Source of the DNA: Emticicia aquatica
Lineage (GTDB): Bacteria > Bacteroidota > Bacteroidia > Cytophagales > Spirosomataceae
Direction: 5' to 3'
NCBI RefSeq assembly: GCF_923079645.1
Contig: NZ_CAKLPY010000001.1
Coordinates: forward strand, 1,116,001 to 1,180,000
DNA: 64,000 nt
Shown: positions 51,788 to 59,660 of the stretch, in pieces
Layout: the number at the start of each line of letters is the position of its first letter
Position numbering within the stretch: the first letter of the stretch is position 1
Position numbers and translations under genes: made by a program
Notes under the pieces: model-generated
The model's database searches: none
What the model was told of the DNA's origin: nothing
The model's input: only the letters and a program-made list of their open reading frames with translations

Positions 51788-54469
51788 ATGGCTGAGGAAA
51801 CAGAAAATTTAATTCCAACGGGCGATGATTCGCTATCTTCCAACAACGGCACAATTATCCCAATCAACATCGAAGACGAAATGCGTGGTGCTTACATTGA
51901 TTATTCAATGTCTGTTATCATCTCGCGTGCTTTACCCGATGTTCGTGATGGTTTAAAACCCGTGCACCGTCGTGTACTTTACGGTATGGCAGAGCTTGGA
52001 GTCTATCACAACCGTTCTTATAAAAAATCCGCTCGTATTGTAGGAGAGGTGCTAGGTAAGTTTCACCCACATGGAGACTCGTCAGTTTATGGCACTATGG
52101 TGCGTATGGCACAGCCTTGGTCGTTGCGTTATATGCTCGTTGATGGTCAAGGTAATTTTGGCTCGATTGATGGTGATTCTCCTGCTGCAATGCGTTACAC
52201 AGAGGCACGCTTGAAACGAATTGCTGAGGAGCTTTTAGCAGATATTAATAAAGAAACTGTTGATTTTCAACCTAACTTTGATGATTCACTAGAAGAACCA
52301 TCGGTTATGCCTGGTAAAATCCCCAATTTGTTGCTCAACGGTTCGTCTGGAATTGCGGTTGGTATGGCTACAAATATGGCTCCACATAATCTTTCCGAAG
52401 TTGTTGATGGAATTGCTGCTTACGTTGATAATAATGATATCACTGTTGAAGAATTAATGGTGCATATCAAAGCCCCAGATTTTCCAACAGGTGCAATTAT
52501 CTATGGTTATAGTGGTGTAAAATCAGCTTTTGAAACTGGTCGAGGTCGAATAGTGTTGAGAGCAGTTGCCAATTTTGAAGTATCAAAAACAGGGAAAGAC
52601 CAAATCGTTGTTACTGAAATTCCTTATATGGTTAATAAAGCTGCTATGATTGAAAAAACAGCATCATTAATCAATGAAAAGAAAATCGAAGGAATTTCTG
52701 ATATGCGTGATGAATCGGACCGTGATGGAATGCGTATCGTTTATGATTTACGTAAAGATGCAGTTCCGAATGTAGTTCTAAATAACTTATTCAAATATAC
52801 TGAATTGCAGTCGTCATTCAGTATCAATAATGTTGCTTTATCGAAAGGTCGTCCTGTAACGGTCAATCTTAAAGATATGATTCGTTTCTATGTTGACCAT
52901 AGAATGGAGATTATCACTCGTCGTACACAATATGACTTGCGTGAAGCACAAAAAAGAGCCCATATTTTAGTTGGTTTATTAATTGCCCTTGATTATCTAG
53001 ATGCTGTTATTTCACTCATTCGTAAGTCGAAAGATGCTGATGAAGCGAAAGCAGCCTTGATTGCTGGCAATTTTATGACAGACAAGGAAAGAGAAGAATT
53101 CCTTACTACTGGACTTCAACGTTTACAAATCACTGAAACTTACGATAATGATGCTGCAAATGGAGTGATTTTAAGCGAAATTCAAGCAAAAGCGATTTTA
53201 GATATGCGTTTGCAACGTCTAACAGGTCTAGAACGTGATAAGATAATCGGAGAATACAATGAAATAAAAGCGTTAATCGACGATTTAAGGTCTATTTTAG
53301 CATCGGAAGAAAGAAAACGTAGCATTATCAAAGACGAATTGGCTGAATTGAAAGCTCGTTATGGTGATGCAAGACGTTCTAAAATAGAAATGGCAGCAGG
53401 TGAATTTAGCATTGAAGATATGATTCCTGATGATGAAATGCTTGTAACAATTTCGCATCAAGGTTATATCAAACGTACGCCATTGCAAGAATACCGAACT
53501 CAAGGGCGTGGAGGTACAGGTTCACGTGGTGTAAAAACTAAAGATGAAGATTATACCGAACATCTTTTTGCTGCAACCAATCATAATTATCTTTTATTCT
53601 TCACTAGAAAAGGTCGATTATTCTGGATGCGTGTCTTTGAGGCTCCTGAAGGTTCTAAAACTTCTAAAGGAAGAGCCATTCAAAACTTAATCAATATTGA
53701 GGCTGATGATAAAATTCAAGCTGTTTTGAATGTAAAAACCCTTGTTGATGAAGATTATATTAACAACAATTATATCGTGATGTGTACCGAAGACGGAACG
53801 GTGAAAAAGACGCTTTTAGAAGCTTATTCTCGTCCACGTCAAGGCGGTATTATTGCCATAAATATTGCCGAAGGTGATAATTTATTGGATGTAGCTCTTA
53901 CAAACGGAGATAATAATATTGTGATTGCAGCCAGAAATGGTAAAGTTGTTCGTTTCCACGAATCAGGCACGCGTCCAATGGGTCGTACAGCTACAGGCGT
54001 AAGAGGTATTAATTTAGAAGAAGGCGACCGTGTTATTGGTATGGTTTGCGTTTCAAGAGAAGATACACAATTATTGGTAGTTTCGGATAAAGGTTATGGA
54101 AAACGTTCTGACGTAGAAGATTATAGAATCACATCTCGTGGGGCAAAAGGCGTAAAAACTTTAAATATTACCGATAAAACAGGTAGTTTAGTGGCCATCA
54201 AAGAAGTTACAGATGAAGATGACTTGATGATTATCACTAAAAAAGGTGTTGCCATTCGTATCAAAGTAGCAGATTTGCGTGTCATGGGTAGAAATACCCA
54301 AGGTGTAAAGCTTATCCGTATGAGTGATACTGATGATATAGCCTCTGTAACTCGAATCATTCGTGAAGATGAAGAAGAAATCGAAGCAACTGCTGAAGAT
54401 GCAACAACTGTAATTGACGAATCTTCAGCTACAGAAATATCAGAAACTGATACACCAACAGTAGAGTAG
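51788..54469 (+). CDS. gyrA: DNA gyrase subunit A
   Basis: 893 residues. The catalytic tyrosine is Y137 in [10 protein letters not shown], and the QRDR reads [17 protein letters not shown] (S98 and G102 at the places of E. coli S83 and D87). The C-terminal beta-pinwheel begins near residue 530 with [18 protein letters not shown] / [15 protein letters not shown], including the GyrA-box QGRGGTG that wraps DNA. An acidic tail ([15 protein letters not shown]) ends it. With GyrB it adds negative supercoils. It has its own promoter. Confidence 0.97.
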   Translation: MAEETENLIPTGDDSLSSNNGTIIPINIEDEMRGAYIDYSMSVIISRALPDVRDGLKPVHRRVLYGMAELGVYHNRSYKKSARIVGEVLGKFHPHGDSSVYGTMVRMAQPWSLRYMLVDGQGNFGSIDGDSPAAMRYTEARLKRIAEELLADINKETVDFQPNFDDSLEEPSVMPGKIPNLLLNGSSGIAVGMATNMAPHNLSEVVDGIAAYVDNNDITVEELMVHIKAPDFPTGAIIYGYSGVKSAFETGRGRIVLRAVANFEVSKTGKDQIVVTEIPYMVNKAAMIEKTASLINEKKIEGISDMRDESDRDGMRIVYDLRKDAVPNVVLNNLFKYTELQSSFSINNVALSKGRPVTVNLKDMIRFYVDHRMEIITRRTQYDLREAQKRAHILVGLLIALDYLDAVISLIRKSKDADEAKAALIAGNFMTDKEREEFLTTGLQRLQITETYDNDAANGVILSEIQAKAILDMRLQRLTGLERDKIIGEYNEIKALIDDLRSILASEERKRSIIKDELAELKARYGDARRSKIEMAAGEFSIEDMIPDDEMLVTISHQGYIKRTPLQEYRTQGRGGTGSRGVKTKDEDYTEHLFAATNHNYLLFFTRKGRLFWMRVFEAPEGSKTSKGRAIQNLINIEADDKIQAVLNVKTLVDEDYINNNYIVMCTEDGTVKKTLLEAYSRPRQGGIIAINIAEGDNLLDVALTNGDNNIVIAARNGKVVRFHESGTRPMGRTATGVRGINLEEGDRVIGMVCVSREDTQLLVVSDKGYGKRSDVEDYRITSRGAKGVKTLNITDKTGSLVAIKEVTDEDDLMIITKKGVAIRIKVADLRVMGRNTQGVKLIRMSDTDDIASVTRIIREDEEEIEATAEDATTVIDESSATEISETDTPTVE

Positions 54470-54474
54470 GAGAC

Positions 54475-54513
54475 AAGGAGCCATTAATACATTTTGTTTA
54501 ATGACTCCTTTTT
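54475..54513 (+). terminator. Terminator after gyrA
   Basis: Stem AAGGAGCCATTAA / TTAATGACTCCTT with one mismatch and a T-run, immediately after the stop. Confidence 0.78.
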
Positions 54514-54596
54514 CAATATTATCAAACTAGAAAAAAGCGTTTAATAAATAAAAAAGAACACTTATAATTCTTTACAAATAACAGGATTGTTAATCC

Positions 54597-54627
54597 TTTG
54601 TTAATTGCTTGAAAATTTTTACTTTTC
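54597..54627 (+). promoter_or_regulatory. Candidate promoter of the TPR protein gene
   Basis: TTTG (54597-54600), 19-base spacer, TACTTTTC (54620-54627), one mismatch from consensus. Confidence 0.5.
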
Positions 54628-54688
54628 GAGTAATTAATGTGTCTAAACCCTAATTAGAGTAATTTTTCACTAAAACCGAATTTATCAA

Positions 54689-56149
54689 ATGAAAAAAATC
54701 ATTTTAGCGTCTGTAATGACAGTTTTTACAACAGGCGTTTTTGCTCAGAATGCAGCTCTTGATGCTCAACTTAAAGATGCCCAATGTAAAACGGCTGCTG
54801 ATGATATAGCCAAAGCTGAAAAAGCGACACAAGACGCAAAAAAAGGTATTAAATCAGCCACGTGGGTGAAACTTGCAGATGCTTATTTAGAAATGGCTAG
54901 TGTTTGTGGTAAAGATTCTTTAGCCTCAGAAAAAGCTTATAATACATATAAGAAAGCCATCGAAATTGATAAGGCTGCGGGAGGGAAGGGTGTTAAAGAT
55001 ATTGAGACTGCAACAAGCGGTACGAGTTCTAAATTATATACTTCTTTGATGCAACAAGGTGCTGGTTTTTATAACCTTAAAAACTTTAAAAATGCACTTA
55101 ATCTATTCAAATTAGCTTCTTCAACAAGCCCAAAAGATACTACTGCATCACTGTATGCAGGTATTGTAGCTCAACAAGGACAAAACTTTGAAGAAGCCAA
55201 AGCATTTTTTGGTAAATTTATTGATCAAGGTGGAAAAGATATAGCAGTTTTTTATGGTTTGTCAGAATTGTATAAAAATGACAAAGAAATTCAAAAAGCT
55301 GTTGATATTTTGAAAAAAGGTATCCAAGTAAATCCAAAAGATAAGGATTTACAAAGCTCTTTAATCAATGCGTATTTGAGTGGAGGAATGATGAATGAAG
55401 CAATTGAAATGATGAAACAATTGATTGCTAATACGCCAAATACACCTGAAAGTAGCAAGAATTTAGCTGAAAACATCAAAAATTTAGGTACTTTGTACGA
55501 AAATGGAGCTGAAGAATATGCAAGAAAAATTCGCCCAATCGAAAGCGAAATGACAAGAACACTCAAAGATAAAGCAGAATATGAAAAAGATTTAAGTGGT
55601 GCTGAACAAAGAAAGTCGGCACAAGAAGAAGAGTTAAAACGTTTGGGTGACCGTTTGAAAAAAGAGCCTAAAAGTGCAACTTCAATTAAATCTAGTATCG
55701 CTTCTGTAAATCAAATGATTGCTACTGCAAATACTGAAATTGATGTTTACAAACAAAAAATTGCTAAAATAAACACTTCAATTCAAGAAAATAGTACTAA
55801 AGAAGCTGAATTAGTAACTTTGAAGGCTAAAGAAACTGAATTAAAGGATTTAGCTGTAAGTAATTATAAAAAAGCTCTTGAAGTTGACCCTTCAAACTTT
55901 GATGCAAACTATAACTTAGGTGTGTTTTATTTTAATTCAGCTGTTGTTATTAAAGGAACAGTTGATAGAATGGATATGAAAACATATAATGAGAAAGGAA
56001 AAGCTATCGAAGAGCAAGTTTGTGCAACATTTACACAATCAAAGGTTTATTTTGATAAATGTAAATCTCTTAAAGCTGATGACCAAGATACAGATGCGAA
56101 CCTAAGCAATTTACAAGGTGTTTTGGAACAATGTTCTAAGCGTAAATAA
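54689..56149 (+). CDS. Secreted TPR protein with central coiled coil
   Basis: 486 residues with signal peptide (MKKIILASVMTVFTTGVFA). TPR units occur at about 45-95, 110-270 (GAGFYNLKNFKNALNLFKLA, AGIVAQQGQNFEEAKAFFGK, YGLSELYKNDKEIQKAVDIL and LINAYLSGGMMNEAIEMMKQ) and 385-415 (NYKKALEVDPSNFDANYNLG). Between them is a coiled coil (about 290-380) rich in Lys, Glu and Ala. Such proteins are periplasmic or lipoprotein scaffolds in Bacteroidota envelope complexes. Partner unknown. Confidence 0.88.
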   Translation: MKKIILASVMTVFTTGVFAQNAALDAQLKDAQCKTAADDIAKAEKATQDAKKGIKSATWVKLADAYLEMASVCGKDSLASEKAYNTYKKAIEIDKAAGGKGVKDIETATSGTSSKLYTSLMQQGAGFYNLKNFKNALNLFKLASSTSPKDTTASLYAGIVAQQGQNFEEAKAFFGKFIDQGGKDIAVFYGLSELYKNDKEIQKAVDILKKGIQVNPKDKDLQSSLINAYLSGGMMNEAIEMMKQLIANTPNTPESSKNLAENIKNLGTLYENGAEEYARKIRPIESEMTRTLKDKAEYEKDLSGAEQRKSAQEEELKRLGDRLKKEPKSATSIKSSIASVNQMIATANTEIDVYKQKIAKINTSIQENSTKEAELVTLKAKETELKDLAVSNYKKALEVDPSNFDANYNLGVFYFNSAVVIKGTVDRMDMKTYNEKGKAIEEQVCATFTQSKVYFDKCKSLKADDQDTDANLSNLQGVLEQCSKRK

Positions 56150-56185
56150 TTGATTATCAGGTATATACATTGTATTGTTTCAATA

Positions 56186-56225
56186 AAAAAAACTCTACCA
56201 AAATAATTTGGTAGAGTTTTTTTTA
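56186..56225 (+). terminator. Terminator after the TPR protein gene
   Basis: Stem AAAAACTCTACCAAA / TTTGGTAGAGTTTTT with an ATAA loop, about 37 bases after the stop. Confidence 0.9.
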
Positions 56226-56638
56226 TTAATGGGAATGAATATTTATAAAAAATATAGGGGATTTAAACCAATCTATTTAACATAATGTAAATTATATAAC
56301 ACATATTTAATGCTATTTATTTAGACTAAATTATGTATTCTTATAACTTCAACCTTCATATTTACTTATTAGACTCTCCTTTTTCTTCTGATGAATTATA
56401 ACTATGCAAAACGACTCTCCTGAGAATTGAATAGAAAAAAATATTTGGAATTATGTACACGAATATCGAAATCTCACGAGCCTTATTTTAAGTTAATATT
56501 AGTGGTTTTTCTAAATTCGGTCATTTAATTTATATAAATTCAAATTAATTAACATCATCACAAATTTGAATGTTGATAACTATTATCAAATAGATTCAAA
56601 TGAATCTGTTTAGTATATTAATGTCACGAAATACAGAA

Positions 56639-56676
56639 ATATCCACGTGGAACATTTGTGGAAAACACGTGGAGTT
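56639..56676. promoter_or_regulatory. Two parS-like CACGTG sites with a DnaA-box-like 9-mer between them
   Basis: ATATCCACGTGGAACA (56639-56654) matches 13 of 16 bases of the chromosomal parS form TGTTCCACGTGGAACA. GAAAACACGTGGAGTT (56661-56676) holds a second CACGTG. The core centres are 22 bp apart, about two helical turns. TGTGGAAAA (56657-56665) is the complement of TTTTCCACA, one mismatch from a DnaA box. The block lies 38 bases beyond the stop of the RHH gene. Confidence 0.55.
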
Positions 56677-56713
56677 TTTGTGAATTATGTAAAAATATTA
56701 GCCCCTATTTAGT

Positions 56714-57040
56714 TTAATTCATAAATGCCTTTAAAGCTTTTGGTTTACGACCTACTTTCTTACGCATTTTAACTTTCTCTGGACGCTCTCTAATTTTCTT
56801 GTCTTCAAAAAATACACCTAAAGCTTCAATGATAATATCTTTTTGCGACATGCCTTCCCAATAACCATAATCTTTCATTTGTTCAACTAATTCATTAGGG
56901 CAATCAAATGTGACTTTTGTTGAAGGACCTGTTTCTTGAATAGCATTCAATACTGCATTGCTTTGAGTTAACGCGGCCACTTCCGCAGATTTCCCTGTAG
57001 GAACTAAACTCTCAAATGTGAAATTTTTATTTTTTGCCAT
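56714..57040 (-). CDS. Ribbon-helix-helix protein with basic AT-hook-like tail (probable centromere-binding partner of ParA)
   Basis: 108 residues. A flexible N-terminus is followed by a RHH unit at about 40-80: strand TKVTFDCPNE, helix ELVEQMKDYGYWEG, turn MSQKD, helix IIIEALGVFFEDK. The tail RKKVGRKPKALKAF is basic and contains GRKP, close to an AT-hook. In plasmid type Ib partition systems (ParF-ParG, delta-omega) a small RHH protein binds the centromere, autoregulates the operon and stimulates ParA. The gene lies 65 bases after parA in the same direction, which fits. Identity as ParG-type is inferred. Confidence 0.7.
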   Translation of the reverse strand: MAKNKNFTFESLVPTGKSAEVAALTQSNAVLNAIQETGPSTKVTFDCPNELVEQMKDYGYWEGMSQKDIIIEALGVFFEDKKIRERPEKVKMRKKVGRKPKALKAFMN

Positions 57041-57105
57041 TTTGGTTTATGTTAAAAATGGAATTTTTAAATTTTCCATTATTGATAATTTCAAAATTGT
57101 ATTGC

Positions 57106-57870
57106 TTATTTCTTAATACTTTCCAAAATCTCTTTTGTTAAGTTATAGTAATCCATTGCCCCATTGCTATCAGGTGAGTATGTGAAAATATCTTGACCAT
57201 TAGCTTGTGCCTCCGAAATCGCAATATTGTCTCGAATAGTTGTTTTAAAAAACTTATCACCCAATTGTTGCTTTGTTGCTTCTACTAAATCATTGCTTAG
57301 TTTTTTATTAATTTTAGGATTGTATCTTGTTGCAAATACTCCACCCAAATGAGTTTGTGGACTAATTTGTTGTAATTCTGAAGAATAGACCAAAAAATTT
57401 CTTAATCCTTCATAACTAAGAAACTCGGCTTGTAATGGTACCAAATACATGTCACATGCAATTAGTGCAATACGGGTCATGCCTGATAATGTTGGTGGAC
57501 AATCAATCATAATGAAATCATAATTTTTCTTAACCTTGTCCATTAAGAGTTTTAAATTAAATGGGAATACAGGTGAGGCTTTTATCGAATCTTCTTTTGC
57601 ATTGAGCTCTGCCGAGCTTGGAAGTAAATCTCCAATGGAAGTATTGATAACAACTTTCTCAAAAGGAATTTCTCCTGTAAGATAATTGCCGACATGATTT
57701 TGTCCGACCTGAGACTCTTGAACTCCAAAGCATCGAGTAAGACTCGCTTGCCCATCGAGGTCAATGAACAAAACTCGGGCATCTGCAAATCTTTGAAAGG
57801 CCGCACCCAAATTCTGGGTTGAAGTGGTTTTTCCTACTCCCCCTTTGTTGTTAACTACGCTAATAATCAT
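57106..57870 (-). CDS. parA: ParA/MinD/Soj-family ATPase
   Basis: 254 residues from the ATG at 57870 (MIISVVNNKGGVGKTTSTQN); the frame is open to 57927, but the conserved strand begins here. The deviant Walker A KGGVGKTT has the signature lysine K9; Walker A' FIDLDGQAS and Walker B MIDCPPTLSG follow. There is no long N-terminal DNA-binding extension, so it is type Ib or Soj-like. It would dimerise with ATP, bind DNA and be released by the partner protein to move cargo. Operon with the RHH gene; an inverted-repeat operator lies upstream. Confidence 0.85.
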   Translation of the reverse strand: MIISVVNNKGGVGKTTSTQNLGAAFQRFADARVLFIDLDGQASLTRCFGVQESQVGQNHVGNYLTGEIPFEKVVINTSIGDLLPSSAELNAKEDSIKASPVFPFNLKLLMDKVKKNYDFIMIDCPPTLSGMTRIALIACDMYLVPLQAEFLSYEGLRNFLVYSSELQQISPQTHLGGVFATRYNPKINKKLSNDLVEATKQQLGDKFFKTTIRDNIAISEAQANGQDIFTYSPDSNGAMDYYNLTKEILESIKK

Positions 57871-57887
57871 TTGATATAAAAGAATAA

Positions 57888-57913
57888 TATTTACTCGCAA
57901 TATAGAGTAAATA
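57888..57913. promoter_or_regulatory. Inverted-repeat operator upstream of parA
   Basis: TATTTACTC (57888-57896) and GAGTAAATA (57905-57913) form a perfect 9-bp inverted repeat with an 8-base spacer, 18 bases before the parA ATG. It is well placed for autorepression by the RHH protein. Confidence 0.6.
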
Positions 57914-58560
57914 AAACATATCAGCAATATTAAAAAGATTTATTTTACCCACAGTATATTAAATTTTATTATTTATATACATTTAATATTTTTAATAAAA
58001 ATAAAAATATGTATAATGTGTTTATTTTATATATAAATAAAATGTATTATATATATAAATTAGTATATTTTGTAATATTATTAATTTATGTTATAAACAT
58101 TTAATATAAATAAGTATTATAAAATATTAATAAAAGTATAATAATAATTATTATTAAATAATGTATAAATAAAATATATAAAAAATAACTTATAATAAGT
58201 ATTTAAAGTTATATACTTTTAAAACTTATTATAATAATAAAATATATAATTAGTTTTTTAAATATATTACTAATTAAAATTAAATTTGTTGATAGGTTTG
58301 ATTTAAGGCATTTTTTTTGTGTGAAATATCCAATTTACTTATATTGTATATTAAATCTTTTCAAATGGCCTATTTGGTGCCTTAAAATTGATTGGTGGTT
58401 TAATGATTGGGTGTGAAATTACATTTATAATATCCATTTGATTGGATTTGAAGAAAATGAGGAATATAACTTGTAAAGTGAGTAGTATTTATAAAGAAAA
58501 AAGGAGAAAGATTGCTCTCCTCCTTTTCAATGAATTTATATTTTATAAATATTTCTGAAA
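57914..58560. other. Extremely AT-rich tract upstream of parA (about 650 bp)
   Basis: By hand count, 57961-58260 contains 18 G or C in 300 bases (6 percent), far below the surrounding DNA. It has many short TATA and AATAAT stretches and local palindromes such as ACTTATAATAAGT (58188-58200). No ORF or RNA family is visible. It could be the partition centromere, an unwinding element or simply a nucleoid-associated-protein site. Confidence 0.6.
58497..58528 (-). terminator. Terminator after the BtuG-like gene
   Basis: Imperfect stem AAAAGGAG / CTCCTTTT-like around AAAGATTGCTCT; on the minus strand it ends in T-rich sequence after the stop at 58561. Confidence 0.55.
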
Positions 58561-59649
58561 TTATTTAAAGTAAAAACCACTTGGTGCTATCTCTGTTTTT
58601 ACAGAATCAATTAAAACTCCTGAGTTTTGAAATCTAAAAATATATCCGGCTTGTTTGTAAGATGGAATCAAGCTAGTGTAAATTTGATTACTTTCAGAAT
58701 CAAATGCAACGCTCGTAAAAGTTCGATTGATAAAAACTTTTGAAGCCCCAGTTGAAATATCAATTGTATTTATCTCTCCTTTTAATTTATAACCATCAGT
58801 GGCATCGTAAAAATTGTAGTTAAAAAAAAGAGCTTTCTTATCCTTACTGATACATAAATTACTTGGAGATTTTTTTTCATTCATTCCAGCTTTAAATTTT
58901 GTGTCAATAGTTTTGGTTAATGGATTAAATAAAACAATCTCATTCGCAGCAATCATCCAAATTTTATTTGAGGCATCCAAAACAAAATCACTTGGATTCT
59001 CTCCAACTTCTATACTGGAAACCACTTCGTCTTTTTGAGTATCAATTACTTTGATATTTTTTTGGCTACCAACATTTCCAACGAAAGCATTGCTCCCAAT
59101 CACAATAATACTTTCGGCTCCTTTATCAACAGGAATCTTTTTTATGATTTTATTAGTTGTCAAATCAAGCACAGCAACAAAGCCCATTTTATATGAATAG
59201 TCTGCATTGAAAGTATCCCAACAAGTAATGTATGCTTTGTTTGCAGCTGCTTTAATTATTTTTCTAGGATTATCAACTTCGCCCTTTATTGAAGCAATTG
59301 ATTTAAACGTATGAGCATCTACAATTTCAATGGCATCTTTACCATCTGTCGAGTTATCAACTAAAATAATACCCTTTTGATCTACTTCCGAATAATCGGT
59401 TATGCCACCTGATAATGAACGATTATTTTCTTTCAGGAAAATATCAAAAGAAACTGTTTGACTATTTCGAGCTATCATTGAAAGTGAGCCATTATTGTCA
59501 AAGAAATTACCAGCATTAATAACGAAAACACCATCATCATAAGGCTGGGTAGAAATTGTTTCTGTTTTCTCGCAAGAGCTATTAATAATGGCAAAAGCGA
59601 TAACTCCTGAGAGAATGAATGTGCGACTAAGAAATGTTTTTTTTAACAT
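58561..59649 (-). CDS. BtuG-like surface beta-propeller lipoprotein
   Basis: 362 residues with a lipoprotein signal ending INSSCEKTE (Cys about 26). The mature protein is a YncE-like beta-propeller: repeated blades contain VINAGNFFDNNGSLSMIARN, IEIVDAHTFKSIASIKGEVD, VAVLDLTTNKIIKKIPVDKG and IKVIDTQKDEVVSSIEVGEN. Downstream of a TonB receptor gene under a cobalamin riboswitch, it matches the BtuG type, which in Bacteroides binds cobalamin on the cell surface very tightly and hands it to BtuB. It is 11 bases after the receptor gene. Confidence 0.82.
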   Translation of the reverse strand: MLKKTFLSRTFILSGVIAFAIINSSCEKTETISTQPYDDGVFVINAGNFFDNNGSLSMIARNSQTVSFDIFLKENNRSLSGGITDYSEVDQKGIILVDNSTDGKDAIEIVDAHTFKSIASIKGEVDNPRKIIKAAANKAYITCWDTFNADYSYKMGFVAVLDLTTNKIIKKIPVDKGAESIIVIGSNAFVGNVGSQKNIKVIDTQKDEVVSSIEVGENPSDFVLDASNKIWMIAANEIVLFNPLTKTIDTKFKAGMNEKKSPSNLCISKDKKALFFNYNFYDATDGYKLKGEINTIDISTGASKVFINRTFTSVAFDSESNQIYTSLIPSYKQAGYIFRFQNSGVLIDSVKTEIAPSGFYFK

Positions 59650-59660
59650 TGATTTTGAAG

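Larger units (their letters stand above)
56150..56713. other. Intergenic region between the TPR gene and the partition cassette (564 bp)
   Basis: It holds the TPR terminator, a copy of CCTGAGAATTGAATA (56419-56433, also at 35523-35537) and the CACGTG palindromes at 56639-56676. The rest is AT-rich with no ORF. Confidence 0.5.

Noticed and set aside
57914-58560. Replication origin of the chromosome
   Set aside because: AT-richness and one DnaA-box-like site nearby are suggestive, but there is no box cluster and no dnaA or dnaN gene in the window.
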